Origin: Fuscovulum ytuae
Lineage (GTDB): Bacteria; Pseudomonadota; Alphaproteobacteria; Rhodobacterales; Rhodobacteraceae
Direction of reading: 5' to 3'
Length of the DNA stretch: 64,000 nucleotides
Assembly: GCF_029953595.1 (NCBI RefSeq)
Contig: NZ_CP124535.1
Coordinates: 1,116,001 to 1,180,000 of the forward strand
Numbering within the stretch: the first letter of the stretch is position 1; the number at the start of each line of letters is the position of its first letter. Shown piece by piece: positions 1 to 8,575 of this stretch. The translations under genes were made by a program, and so were the position numbers. The notes beneath the pieces are model-generated. The model saw only the letters and a program-made list of their open reading frames with translations, did no database searches and was not told where the DNA came from.

Positions 1-2160
1 CCAGCGCGCCTCAAAGGCCACCAGCTCCTCTTGCCCTGCCCCGGCCTCAAGCAAGGCAACCAGCGCCCCGACCTCTTCGGTCATGTTGTTTGCCGCCCGA
101 TAGGCGGCCTGCGCCGCCCGCCCGCCGTCGATACGCGTCAGCAGGTTCAAGGCCGCAATGCGCAAAGACCGCCGTCCCGCAGCGCGGGCATCCGGCGTGA
201 ACGGCCCCGGTTCGGCCAAAGCCTCGATCAACCCCGGCAGTTGCGGGCCAAGCCGCTTTGCCAGCGCCTCCGCCATCCGCCGCCGTTCGGTCCAGATGCG
301 CGCGGGGTCGGGCGTCACGCCGCCCGCATGCAGCGTGGCAGCCATGTCATCCTCGCCCGGCAGGCGCAGGGCCAGCGCGCGGAAGGCAGGGTCCAGCGTT
401 TCGTCGAATGTCACCCGCGCGATGGCATCCAGCCAATCCGGCCCCGGCGCTGCGCCGTCGGTCACCATCCGCGCGAGAAGATCCTTGGCCAAGGCCCGCC
501 CCGCCTCCCATTTGTTGAAGGGATCGGTGTCATGGGCCAGAAGGAAGGCGCGTTCTTCGGGGGAAACCTCACGCTCCAGCACGACAGGCGCGGAAAACCC
601 CCGCAGGATCGATGGGACAGGGCGCGTCGCCGCCGGAAAGCGGAAGGACTGCCGCCCTTCCGTCAGTTCCAGCACCGTCGTCGGCAGCACTTCATCGCCA
701 TTGGGGTTCAACAGGCCCAGCGCGATGGGGATGACCTTCGCCCCCTTTTCGGGCTGCCCCGGGGTGGGCGGGTTTTCCTGTTCAAAGGTCAGGGTATAGG
801 TCGCGCCGTCCCATTCCTCCCAGACTTTCACCCTTGGGGTGCCCGCCTCGGTGTACCACCGCTTGAACTGGGTCAGATCGCGGCCCGTCGCATCCTGAAA
901 CACCGTCAGCCAATCTTCGATCGTCGCCGCCTGCCCGTCATGCCGGGTGAAGTAAAGGTCGAGCGCTTTGGCATAGCCCTCATCCCCCACCAGCCGCTTC
1001 AGCATCCCGATGACCTCGGCCCCCTTTTCGTAGATGGTGGCCGTGTAGAAATTGTTGATCTCGACATAACTGTCGGGGCGCACCGGATGGGCCAATGGGC
1101 CGCCATCCTCGCGGAACTGCCGCGCGCGCAAAAGCAGCACATCCTCGATCCGCTTCACTGCGTGGGACCGCATGTCGCCGGAAAACTGCTGATCGCGGAA
1201 CACCGTCAGCCCCTCTTTCAGGCAAAGCTGGAACCAATCGCGGCAGGTGATCCGGTTCCCGGTCCAATTGTGGAAATATTCATGCGCGATGATCGCCTCG
1301 ATCCGGGCGAAATCGTCATCCGTCGCGGTTTCCGGACTGGCCAGCACGAATTTGGAGTTGAAGATGTTCAGCCCCTTATTCTCCATCGCGCCCATGTTGA
1401 AATCATCGACGGCCACGATGTTGAAGACATCAAGATCATACTCGCGCCCATACACCTCTTCGTCCCAGCGCATCGACCGGATCAGGCTGTCCATCGCATA
1501 GGCGCAGCGATCCTCATCGCCCTTGCGCACCCAGATGTTCAGCGCGACCTCGCGCCCCGATGCGGTGCGGAAGGGGGCGGAATGGGCCACAAGGTCGCCC
1601 GCCACAAGGGCAAACAGATAGGCAGGCTTGGGCCATGGGTCCACCCATTCGGCCCATCCCGTCCCCTGCCCCGTCGGATTGCCGTTCGACAGAAGAACGG
1701 GCAGATCCCCCTCGACCCGCACGCGGAAGGGGGCCATCACATCGGGACGGTCAGGATAAAAGGTGATCTTGCGGAACCCCTCCGCCTCGCATTGCGTGCA
1801 ATACATGCCGCGCGACATGTAAAGCCCTTCGAGCGCGGTATTGCCTTCGGGGTCGATCTCCACCTCTGTCTCCACGGTGAAGGGTCCATCGGGCAGATGT
1901 GCGGCCGGGATCGTCAGCCCCGTGTCATCTGGCGCGCACTCCAACGCCGCCCCGTTCAGCCGCAGGGACAGAAGGCGCAGGTTTTCGCCGTCCAGCCGCA
2001 GATCATGCCGCCCCGGCCGCGCCGGATTGGGCGCAAGGCGCAGGGTCGCGGCCACCCGCGTGGCCTTGGGCGCTAGGCGGAAGACCAGCGCCACCTCCTC
2101 GACCAGATGGGTGTAGGGCAGATAGTCCGACAGATGGATGGCGCGCGGCGAAACGGTCAT
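1..2160 (-). CDS. pepN: Aminopeptidase N (M1 zinc metallopeptidase), 3' part beyond the left edge
   Basis: Translating the minus strand from the ATG at 2160 gives 720 residues with no stop, so the C-terminus lies outside the window. The exopeptidase motif GAMEN is at about residues 257-261 and the zinc site HEYFH with its downstream Glu (about H293, H297, E316) is intact. The order of N-terminal beta domain, thermolysin-like catalytic domain and start of the helical C-terminal domain fits PepN (family length about 850-870). It removes N-terminal residues from peptides in the cytoplasm. The next gene upstream is on the same strand about 60 bases away. No disruption was seen. Confidence 0.95.
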   Translation of the reverse strand, partial: MTVSPRAIHLSDYLPYTHLVEEVALVFRLAPKATRVAATLRLAPNPARPGRHDLRLDGENLRLLSLRLNGAALECAPDDTGLTIPAAHLPDGPFTVETEVEIDPEGNTALEGLYMSRGMYCTQCEAEGFRKITFYPDRPDVMAPFRVRVEGDLPVLLSNGNPTGQGTGWAEWVDPWPKPAYLFALVAGDLVAHSAPFRTASGREVALNIWVRKGDEDRCAYAMDSLIRSMRWDEEVYGREYDLDVFNIVAVDDFNMGAMENKGLNIFNSKFVLASPETATDDDFARIEAIIAHEYFHNWTGNRITCRDWFQLCLKEGLTVFRDQQFSGDMRSHAVKRIEDVLLLRARQFREDGGPLAHPVRPDSYVEINNFYTATIYEKGAEVIGMLKRLVGDEGYAKALDLYFTRHDGQAATIEDWLTVFQDATGRDLTQFKRWYTEAGTPRVKVWEEWDGATYTLTFEQENPPTPGQPEKGAKVIPIALGLLNPNGDEVLPTTVLELTEGRQSFRFPAATRPVPSILRGFSAPVVLEREVSPEERAFLLAHDTDPFNKWEAGRALAKDLLARMVTDGAAPGPDWLDAIARVTFDETLDPAFRALALRLPGEDDMAATLHAGGVTPDPARIWTERRRMAEALAKRLGPQLPGLIEALAEPGPFTPDARAAGRRSLRIAALNLLTRIDGGRAAQAAYRAANNMTEEVGALVALLEAGAGQEELVAFEARW

Positions 2161-2219
2161 GAGGCAACTCCCTTTGCAGGGAAAGCTATGGACCGCGCCG
2201 CGCGAAGGCAAGCCGCCCC

Positions 2220-4304
2220 TCAGGCCAGCGGAACCCGCAACGTGAAGGTGCTGCCTTGCCCTTCATGGCTTTCGAAAGCGATGCTGCTGTCGGTCAGATC
2301 GGCCAGACGGCGGCAGATCGCAAGGCCGATCCCCGTGCCGGAAATCGTGCCATTCTCATGACCCAGACGGTCAAAGGGCGTGAACAGCCGCGTCTGCCGG
2401 TCTGCTGGAATACCGATGCCCGTATCCGTCACCTTGATGGCCAGACGCCCCGGTTCCTGTACGAAAGACACCGTCACCGACCCGCCCGCGCGATTGTACT
2501 TCACCCCGTTCGACACAAGATGCGTCAGGATGCGCAGCACGATCTCTGGATCGGCCAGCACCTTGGGCAACGCCCCCTCCGGCACCTCGACCTTCAGCGT
2601 CACGTCATGCAGCTTCAGCCCCGGTCGCGCCGCATCGACCGCCTGCCCTGCCAAATGCAAGACCGAGATGGGCTGTCGGCTGTTCTTCACCTCGCCCCGT
2701 TCGATCCGACTTAACTCGATCACCCCCTCGACCAGTTGCAAAAGCTGCCAGCCCGCATCGGATATGGCTTGCACCTGCCGCCGCGCCTCGGGCGTCAGGG
2801 GCTGGCTTGTGTCGTTCTTCAGCAATTCGGAAAAGCCAAGGATCGCATTCAACGGCGTGCGCAACTCATGGCTCATGGCGGACAGGAAATTCGCCTTGGC
2901 CGCATTCGCCGCCTGCAAACGCGCAGCCATATGGACCAGATGATCCCCCACCGCCTGCAATTCCGCCACACCATAGCGGTGATCGGCGGCCAAGGTGCCA
3001 CCATCGGTGATGCGGGCCATATTGCGCTCGATCTCGGCCAAGGGATGGGCCACACGGGCCGACATCGCCACCGACCGCCGCCACAGGATCAGAAAGAAGA
3101 TGCCGTAAAACAGGATCAGAATGACCAGCATCGCCCAAGACACGAAAGCCAGTTCATCCCGCAGGGTGGTGGCACCCGCAAGGATGCTCTCCTCGCTGGT
3201 CAGCACCATCAGCTTCCATTGCGGGCCTGCGATGGTGGCCCAAGCGGCGATCATGGGGCGGCCCAGATCGACGTGCAGTTCCCCTTCATCCGCCGATTGC
3301 ACCGCCTGCGCCAGATCGAACAGTTCCGGCCTGCGGTAGATGTTGAATGTGTCGGGCTTGAACGTGTCCTGAAGGATCGCCTCTTCATAGCTGTGTTCCA
3401 AGAGCGCGCTCACCCCCAGATCGCCCTCGGCCTCGGGCGGTAGGGCAAGAATGGTGCCGTCGCGGCTGACAAGGATGGCATAGCCGTCGCCCTTGAAGGC
3501 GATGTCAAGCACCTGATCCACGATGGTCTTTGTGGTGATATCAAGGCCCACCACGGCCTCCAGCCGATCCGGGTCCGTGGCGCCATAGACGGGCGCGATG
3601 GCCGACACCATCCAGCCCGCCCCGGCTGGGTCCACATAGGCATCGGTCCAGACGACGCCGCGTTCCGGGTTATGGGCGGCATCGGCCTCGTAATAGAAAT
3701 TGTAGCTGGGGATATCCATCTGCGGCGGATAGATCGCCAGCACGTCGAACCACGGATAGATGCGGTTCAGCGAATCCCACGTGTTCACGTAAAGCTGCGC
3801 GATCAAGGGGTCGCTGGCCCGGATCGATTTCATCACCGGGTCAAGGCTGAGGGTGCGCCAGACCTTATCCTCTTCCGCAGGCCCGACCGGGACGATGCCC
3901 GTATAGAACACCGCCGATCCGCCCCGATCCGCCTTGCTGTAAAAGGCCCCTTCGGGCGTGCGGGCATGGTTCGCGCGCTCTTCAGCCGAAACCTCTGGCG
4001 CAGGCGTGGCCAGCGCCCGCCCCGTCTCATCGGCATAGACCCGCGTCAGGGCGGCGATCGTTTCCAGCCGCCGCGCGATCACCTCGGCCTCGCGCGCCGC
4101 CGCATCGCCCAAGGCCGCCGTCGAGATATCGGTGATCGAATCCGCGCTGCGGTCATAGACGACGCGGCTGGTTCCCCAGTAAAGCCCCACAAAGGTCAAT
4201 TCGATCAGAAGCAGCGGCACCAGCGCCGCCCGCAGATAAGACCGCCACAACCATGCCTTCAGAGGCGGCGGCGCTTTCTCCGGTTTGGTGGCAGTCACAG
4301 TCAT
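2220..4304 (-). CDS. Membrane sensor histidine kinase with extracytoplasmic Cache domain
   Basis: A 694-residue protein from the ATG at 4304; the frame is open to another ATG at 4358, but the shorter N-terminus looks more natural. Order: cytoplasmic lysine/proline-rich tail, TM1 about 24-47, a large periplasmic region about 50-385 that looks like a double Cache sensor, TM2 about 387-410, a HAMP-like linker, then HisKA with the phosphoacceptor in SHELRTPLN (about H479). An HATPase domain follows with N-box SNGVKYN (about 598-604), G1 box DTGIGIP (about 627) and G2 box GTGIGL (about 656-661). All catalytic boxes are intact. No response regulator lies beside it, so the partner is encoded elsewhere. 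Signal unknown; Cache domains typically bind small molecules. Confidence 0.9.
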   Translation of the reverse strand: MTVTATKPEKAPPPLKAWLWRSYLRAALVPLLLIELTFVGLYWGTSRVVYDRSADSITDISTAALGDAAAREAEVIARRLETIAALTRVYADETGRALATPAPEVSAEERANHARTPEGAFYSKADRGGSAVFYTGIVPVGPAEEDKVWRTLSLDPVMKSIRASDPLIAQLYVNTWDSLNRIYPWFDVLAIYPPQMDIPSYNFYYEADAAHNPERGVVWTDAYVDPAGAGWMVSAIAPVYGATDPDRLEAVVGLDITTKTIVDQVLDIAFKGDGYAILVSRDGTILALPPEAEGDLGVSALLEHSYEEAILQDTFKPDTFNIYRRPELFDLAQAVQSADEGELHVDLGRPMIAAWATIAGPQWKLMVLTSEESILAGATTLRDELAFVSWAMLVILILFYGIFFLILWRRSVAMSARVAHPLAEIERNMARITDGGTLAADHRYGVAELQAVGDHLVHMAARLQAANAAKANFLSAMSHELRTPLNAILGFSELLKNDTSQPLTPEARRQVQAISDAGWQLLQLVEGVIELSRIERGEVKNSRQPISVLHLAGQAVDAARPGLKLHDVTLKVEVPEGALPKVLADPEIVLRILTHLVSNGVKYNRAGGSVTVSFVQEPGRLAIKVTDTGIGIPADRQTRLFTPFDRLGHENGTISGTGIGLAICRRLADLTDSSIAFESHEGQGSTFTLRVPLA

Positions 4305-4392
4305 GGTGTCGCGGGCGCGGGAGGCAATCCCCCCTCCATAAGGATGTAAGCGCAACATGACGTATTACGCCGTCCGGGCGAAGAGGCTTCCC

Positions 4393-4418
4393 GCGCGACT
4401 AACGAAGGAGAGTCGCGC
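4393..4418. repeat. 8-bp inverted repeat between the kinase and photolyase genes
   Basis: GCGCGACT at 4393-4400 is repeated inverted as AGTCGCGC at 4411-4418 with a 10-base spacer. It sits in the 235-base divergent intergenic region between the sensor kinase and the cryptochrome/photolyase gene. It could be an operator or a hairpin in a leader; nothing in the sequence decides. No convincing -35/-10 pair was recognised nearby. Confidence 0.35.
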
Positions 4419-4539
4419 ACCATCCCAATGTATGACCGCATACCTCTAAAGAAGTAGTTCCAGAAAGGCCGCGCCGCGCCCTGTTGCGGGCCCATGCCGG
4501 GGCTTTACGAATCTCTCGCTTCCGCTAGATAGATGTTCC

Positions 4540-6054
4540 ATGAATGTTCTCATCTGGTTCAAGCGCGACCTGCGCATCCACGACCACCCCGCCCTCGCCC
4601 GCGCGGCCGAATTGGGCGCGGTGCTGCCGCTTTACATCGTGGAACCTGAATATTGGCAATTGCCAGACACTTCAGCCCGACACTGGGCCTTCACCGCCGA
4701 GGCGCTGGCCGATCTGCGGTCCTCACTCGGCGCGCTGGGTGCCCCCCTGATCTTGCGTGTGGGGGATGCGGTCTCGGTGCTGGACCGGCTGTGCCGCCAG
4801 CACCACATCGCCCGTATCCTGAGCCATGAGGAAACCGGTAATCTCTGGACCTATGGCCGCGACCGCCGCGTGGCGGCTTGGGCACGGACGGCGGGGGTGA
4901 TCTGGGACGAACTGCCCCAGCAGGGCGTGATCCGCCGTCTGGCCAGCCGCAATGGCTGGGCAGGCCGGCGCGACGCCTTCACCGCCGCCCCGCAGGTCGC
5001 CGCTCCGGCGGCGCTGCGGGCGGTGGCGGGGGTGGAACCGGGGGCAATCCCGTCAGCCCGCGCGCTGCGCCTGCCCGATGACCCTTGCGCCCATCGTCAG
5101 GCCGGGGGGCGCGGGCATGGGTTGGCGCTTCTGGACAGTTTCCTTGCCCATCGCGGCGAACCCTATCGCGCGGCCATGTCCTCTCCCCTCACAGGGGAAC
5201 GCGCCTGTTCGCGGCTGTCCGCCCATCTGGCGCTGGGGGCGCTGTCGTCGCGCGAGGTGGTGCAAGCCGCCGCCGCCCGCGCCGCCGAACGGCCCGGCGG
5301 GCGCTGGCCCGGCGCCTTGGCGAGCTTTCAGTCCCGCATGGCCTGGCGCGACCATTTCATCCAGAAATTGGAAAGCGAACCGCAGATCGAAATCCGCGCC
5401 CTTCACCGCGCGGCCGACAGGCTCCGCCCTCTGACGCCCGATCCCGTCCGCCTTCACGCCTGGGAGGCGGGCGAGACCGGCCTGCCCTTCCTTGACGCCT
5501 GCATGCGCTATCTGCGCGCCACGGGCTGGCTGAATTTCCGCATGCGCAGCATGGTGATGGCCGTGGCCTCCTATCACCTCTGGCTCGACTGGCGTGCAAC
5601 GGGGGCGGTGCTGGCCCGCCGCTTCACCGATTACGAACCCGGCATCCACTGGCCGCAGGTGCAGATGCAGGCGGGCGTGACAGGGATCAACACGATCCGC
5701 ATCTACAACCCTGTGAAACAGGGGCACGACCAAGACCCGACCGGGGCCTTCACCCGCCGCTGGGTGCCGGAACTCGCCGCCGTGCCCGATCCCTTCCTGC
5801 AAGAGCCGTGGAAATGGCCCGGCGCCCGCGCCGTGCTGGGCCGCCTTTACCCCGAACCCATCGTCGATGTCACCGCCGCCGCCCGCGCCGCCCGCGACGC
5901 CTGCTGGGGCCTGCGGAAAGAGCGGACCTATCGCGAAGAGGTGGCCGAGGTCATCGAACGCCATGCCAGCCGCGCCGATCCCCGTTTCGTCAATGACCGC
6001 AGCCCCCGGCCCAAACGGCGCACCGATGCCGCACAGATGAGCCTCGACCTCTGA
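4540..6054 (+). CDS. Cryptochrome/photolyase family flavoprotein
   Basis: 504 residues with an N-terminal photolyase alpha/beta domain (starts [18 protein letters not shown]) and a C-terminal FAD-binding helical domain ([44 protein letters not shown]). Photolyases use blue light and FADH- to split pyrimidine dimers. The segment equivalent to the GGWQW stretch of E. coli PhrB reads [12 protein letters not shown] here, and the MHNRLRM-like segment reads LNFRMRSM, so the flavin/substrate pocket is non-classical. Repair function is therefore less certain than family membership. The stop codon overlaps the start of a DUF2256 gene by one base (TGATG), so they are translationally coupled. Confidence 0.88.
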   Translation: MNVLIWFKRDLRIHDHPALARAAELGAVLPLYIVEPEYWQLPDTSARHWAFTAEALADLRSSLGALGAPLILRVGDAVSVLDRLCRQHHIARILSHEETGNLWTYGRDRRVAAWARTAGVIWDELPQQGVIRRLASRNGWAGRRDAFTAAPQVAAPAALRAVAGVEPGAIPSARALRLPDDPCAHRQAGGRGHGLALLDSFLAHRGEPYRAAMSSPLTGERACSRLSAHLALGALSSREVVQAAAARAAERPGGRWPGALASFQSRMAWRDHFIQKLESEPQIEIRALHRAADRLRPLTPDPVRLHAWEAGETGLPFLDACMRYLRATGWLNFRMRSMVMAVASYHLWLDWRATGAVLARRFTDYEPGIHWPQVQMQAGVTGINTIRIYNPVKQGHDQDPTGAFTRRWVPELAAVPDPFLQEPWKWPGARAVLGRLYPEPIVDVTAAARAARDACWGLRKERTYREEVAEVIERHASRADPRFVNDRSPRPKRRTDAAQMSLDL

Positions 6055-6233
6055 TGGCCAAGATGCGCAAGAAGGGTGACCTGCCCGAAAAAATCTGCGC
6101 CACCTGCGGGCGGCCTTTCGCATGGCGGAAGAAATGGGAAAAGGTCTGGGACGAGGTGCGCTATTGTTCCGATCGCTGCCGGGATGGGCGTAGGACGTGC
6201 CATTCGGCCCATACTGCGGAAAGGAAGCCGTAA
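6054..6233 (+). CDS. DUF2256 small zinc-ribbon-like protein
   Basis: A 59-residue protein starting at the ATG that overlaps the photolyase stop codon. It carries [20 protein letters not shown] followed by RYCSDRC, giving a CxxC plus CxxxC arrangement that suggests one bound metal ion; this is the DUF2256 signature. From memory, DUF2256 proteins often accompany cryptochrome/photolyase genes, and this overlap supports a joint role, though none is established. Its last 12 or so residues (after GRRT) fall inside a REP-like palindromic sequence, so the C-terminus may have been altered by an element landing there. Confidence 0.8.
   Translation: MAKMRKKGDLPEKICATCGRPFAWRKKWEKVWDEVRYCSDRCRDGRRTCHSAHTAERKP
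6184..6218. repeat. REP-like palindromic sequence upstream of the RayT relic
   Basis: ATGGGC at 6184-6189 pairs with GCCCAT at 6207-6212, and the stretch starting GTAGGAC at 6190 resembles, in inverted orientation, the sequence at 6609-6637 at the other end of the transposase relic. Paired inverted REP sequences flanking a rayT gene are typical of that family. The match between the two copies is imperfect and was judged by eye. Confidence 0.45.
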
Positions 6234-6608
6234 CCCGCATGGCCTAACCACAGACGCTGACCGATTATCGCCGCCTGCGCATTCCCGGTGGGACCTATGT
6301 CTTCCCCCTGCGCCGAGACGTGGGGGGCGGTTCCCGGCTGACCGACCGGATTGGTCTTCTGCGCGCCGCTTGGGCGGCGGCCTTCGGCGATTATCCGGCG
6401 ACGCAGCATTCCGTCGTCATCCTGCCCGACATCTGCATGTCGTGCTGACTAAGGCCGAGGGGGCCGTGCATGTCTCAGCGCGCTGGCAAAGGCTGAACGG
6501 TTATTTCAGCCATGCCTTGGGCGAGACGCACCCCGCAATCCTCCGCCACGGCCTTGTCCGGGACACCGCCGACTGGCCCTTTCTGCGCCTGAACGCCCTT
6601 CCTGCAAC

Positions 6609-6637
6609 GCAGGGGCGGACCGCCCATCCTACCCTGC
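6609..6637. repeat. REP-like palindrome inside the 3' end of the RayT relic
   Basis: GCAGGG at 6609-6614 pairs with CCCTGC at 6632-6637, and inside it GGGCGG (6613-6618) pairs with CCGCCC (6620-6625). The reverse complement begins GCAGGGTAGGATGGGCGG, a GTAGGRTGGGC-type REP core. Together with the 6184-6218 copy it brackets the transposase relic. Confidence 0.5.
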
Positions 6638-6647
6638 ACCGTTATCG

Positions 6648-6667
6648 GATGGGCCATCCGGCCCATC
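6648..6667. terminator. Hairpin between the RayT relic and the SRPBCC operon
   Basis: GATGGGCC at 6648-6655 and GGCCCATC at 6660-6667 form a perfect 8-bp stem with a 4-base loop. It lies just downstream of the minus-strand SRPBCC gene ending at 6684. There is no T-tract on either side, so it may be another REP unit and not a true intrinsic terminator. Confidence 0.35.
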
Positions 6668-6683
6668 CCGCCTTCGGTCCCCG

Positions 6684-7547
6684 CTAGACCAGCGCCGCCA
6701 GCTTGCCCAAGGTCTGCAAGCCCAGCGCCTCTGCCCCGAACCCTTTCGCCCCCTGCCATTCCTCGGCACTGGCAAAGACCATGCCCAAAGTGACCTCCGT
6801 CCCGCCCTCTACCGGCAAGAACAGCGCCCAGGCATCCGCATGTTTCGGCCCTCCCTCGCCCGCATGCAGCGCATAGTCGATCCGCGCCTCGGGCAGCACC
6901 GCGCCATAACGATGATGGTTGGGCCAGACCGTCCCATCCGGCCCGATCATGTCAAACACCCACTCGCCCCCGGCCCGCAGATCAATCCGTGCCGTGCGGC
7001 AGGAAAACCCGTCGGGCCCCCACCAGCGCGGAAGGGTGTCTGCATCCCACCACGCGCCCCAGACCCGCGCCACAGGTGCCTCGATCCGGCGCGAGATCAC
7101 CATCATCCGCCCCGCAACCCCGGCCAGATTGTCCAAGCCCGCCGCGAAGCCCGTGCGATAGCCCGCCTCCATCCCGCCCGCCAGATCGGCAAGCTGCACC
7201 GTCACCTCGATCCGCGCGCCCTCGCCGTCTGCCTGAACCTCCGCCGTCACCAGCGCCGCCGAAAGCGTGAGACCGCCACGCGAGATCACCTCCGAATTCA
7301 CGCTCCGCCGTCCCGGCTCCAGCACCAGCCAGACCACCTCGCAGCGGATATCCTCCTCCCCCGCCACATGGCAAAGCGACACTTCCCGCCCGCCAACTGG
7401 CGTATCGGCCTCCAGAAACTCCACCGTGACCTCGGGCGACGGGGCCGCCCAGATCGCCCGCGCTGCCGGGGCCGTCCAGCCTTGCCAAAGCGTCGCCACC
7501 GGGGCCGCCACGCTGCGCGCAAAACGCAATGTTGAAAAGCCGGTCAC
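6684..7547 (-). CDS. Protein of two tandem SRPBCC (AHSA1-like) domains
   Basis: 287 residues. The first half (about 1-130) starts LRFARSVAAPVATLWQGWT, and the second half (about 148-287) starts ISRRIEAPVARVWGAWWDADTLPRWWGP; each is the opening strand and helix of an AHSA1/START-like lipid- or ligand-binding fold. The second copy keeps the typical WWGPDGFSC and LRAGGEWVFDMIGPDG segments, while the first is more diverged. Its start overlaps the stop of the single-domain SRPBCC gene by 4 bases (ATGA), and an ArsR regulator heads the operon. Ligand unknown. Confidence 0.82.
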   Translation of the reverse strand: MTGFSTLRFARSVAAPVATLWQGWTAPAARAIWAAPSPEVTVEFLEADTPVGGREVSLCHVAGEEDIRCEVVWLVLEPGRRSVNSEVISRGGLTLSAALVTAEVQADGEGARIEVTVQLADLAGGMEAGYRTGFAAGLDNLAGVAGRMMVISRRIEAPVARVWGAWWDADTLPRWWGPDGFSCRTARIDLRAGGEWVFDMIGPDGTVWPNHHRYGAVLPEARIDYALHAGEGGPKHADAWALFLPVEGGTEVTLGMVFASAEEWQGAKGFGAEALGLQTLGKLAALV

Positions 7548-8032
7548 TTCATCAACCCCTGCGCATAGGCCTCAAGCTGGGTGGCCACCGTGCCCCAACC
7601 ATCGTGAAAGCCCATCTCGGCATGGGTCTTTGCCGTATCGGCATTGCGATGCCGCGCAACGGCGGTATAGCGCGTCCGCCCGCCCCCAATATCCTCAAAG
7701 GTCAGGATCGCGGTCATGAACGGCTCTGCCGCAGGCTTCCACCCCTCGGTATAGGTGTCGGTAAAGACCAGCCGCTCTTGCGGGACGACCTCCAGATAGA
7801 CGCCGCGATTTTCCATCACAGTCCCATCAACGTCGAACGTCGTATCGCAGGCCCCGCCCACACGCACATCCAGACGGCAGGCCGTCACCCGATGCGGGCG
7901 TGGCACAAACCAGTGCATCAGATGCTCGGCCTTGGTCCAACACTCCCAGATCACCGCGCGCGGTGCGGCCAGTTCGCGCACCAACACAAGGTCCAGCGCC
8001 GGGTCGAACCCCGGCAGGTCTTCGGAAGTCAT
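7544..8032 (-). CDS. SRPBCC family protein (AHSA1 domain)
   Basis: 162 residues with a single AHSA1-like domain: LDLVLVRELAAPRAVIWECWTKAEHLMHWF at the N-terminus is split here only for description, and the C-terminal helix ends in HDGWGTVATQLEAYAQG. Such proteins form a helix-grip cavity for hydrophobic ligands; in bacteria they are commonly co-transcribed with ArsR regulators. The gene overlaps the ArsR gene upstream by 4 bases and the two-domain paralogue downstream by 4 bases, so the three are one translationally coupled unit. No substrate can be inferred. Confidence 0.85.
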   Translation of the reverse strand: MTSEDLPGFDPALDLVLVRELAAPRAVIWECWTKAEHLMHWFVPRPHRVTACRLDVRVGGACDTTFDVDGTVMENRGVYLEVVPQERLVFTDTYTEGWKPAAEPFMTAILTFEDIGGGRTRYTAVARHRNADTAKTHAEMGFHDGWGTVATQLEAYAQGLMK

Positions 8033-8370
8033 CGCTCGCGCTCCTTCATCAGCCGCATCACGTAATCCTCAAGCCGGTCCAGCCGCGCCTCCCATTCGGC
8101 GCGTTGCCCTGCCAGCCAATCCTCCACCGGGGCCAGCGCCTGTGGCACCAGCGCGCAGGATCGCACCCGCCCGTCCTTTGTCGTCACGATCAACCCCGCC
8201 CCCTCCAGCACCGCCAGATGCCGCATCACCGTGGGCAGGCGCAGCCCCGTGGGCGCGGCCAGTTCCGTCACCGCCGCAGGCCCCCGCGCCAATCGTTCCA
8301 GCATCGCCCTCCGCGTGGGATCGGAAAGCGCTTGGAACAGCAGCGACAGGTCGGGATCTTGCTTAGCCAT
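8029..8370 (-). CDS. ArsR/SmtB family winged-helix regulator
   Basis: 113 residues forming one winged helix: LLFQALSDPTRRAMLERLARG, then AAVTELAAPTGLRLPTVMRH as recognition region, and LIVTTKDGRVRSCAL as wing. The Cys pair of metal-sensing ArsR proteins is absent, which fits the subgroup that travels with SRPBCC genes. It heads the three-gene operon running left and is divergent from malate synthase; the 205-base gap between them presumably holds both promoters. It is likely autoregulatory by family precedent. Confidence 0.88.
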   Translation of the reverse strand: MAKQDPDLSLLFQALSDPTRRAMLERLARGPAAVTELAAPTGLRLPTVMRHLAVLEGAGLIVTTKDGRVRSCALVPQALAPVEDWLAGQRAEWEARLDRLEDYVMRLMKERER

Positions 8371-8575
8371 TCCGCTAACTATCAGCCCCAGCCGCGCCGC
8401 GAAAGAAAAAACTTAGCCAGTTATCAAACTATCCGCATTCCCCGCGAAATTCGGAAAGTGAAATATCGATTTTTGCATCAAATCCCTCCCCTCACGATGT
8501 TGCGAGCGGCGCGCCCCGGAATATATGTGTGCCGTTGCATACCGAAGACCCCAATACCCAAGACGGAATAAACGC

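Larger units (their letters stand above)
6251..6687 (+). pseudogene. Broken REP-associated tyrosine transposase (RayT / IS200-like Y1 family)
   Basis: The frame from about 6251 reads YRRLRIPGGTYVFPL, then ITDRIGLLRAAW-like text and VVILPD, the usual start of RayT proteins. At about 6430 the frame breaks: CCCGACATCTG lacks one C relative to the expected CCCGACCATCTG, and the protein continues one frame over as HLHVVL, the metal-binding HUH-type motif. Later ILRHGLVRDTADWPF joins two segments that are normally separated by roughly 30 residues including the catalytic Tyr region (usually close to NPVKHG). So it has one frameshift and one internal deletion and cannot encode an active Y1 enzyme. 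It is flanked by REP-like palindromes. Confidence 0.75.

Noticed and set aside
31-2076. Plus-strand frame of 681 codons at the left edge
   Set aside because: It is antisense to the aminopeptidase N gene, is very rich in Arg, Pro and Gly with no domain, and the minus-strand frame has full catalytic motifs.
5053-6240. Minus-strand frame of 395 codons over the photolyase
   Set aside because: No recognisable domain; it is antisense to conserved photolyase motifs.
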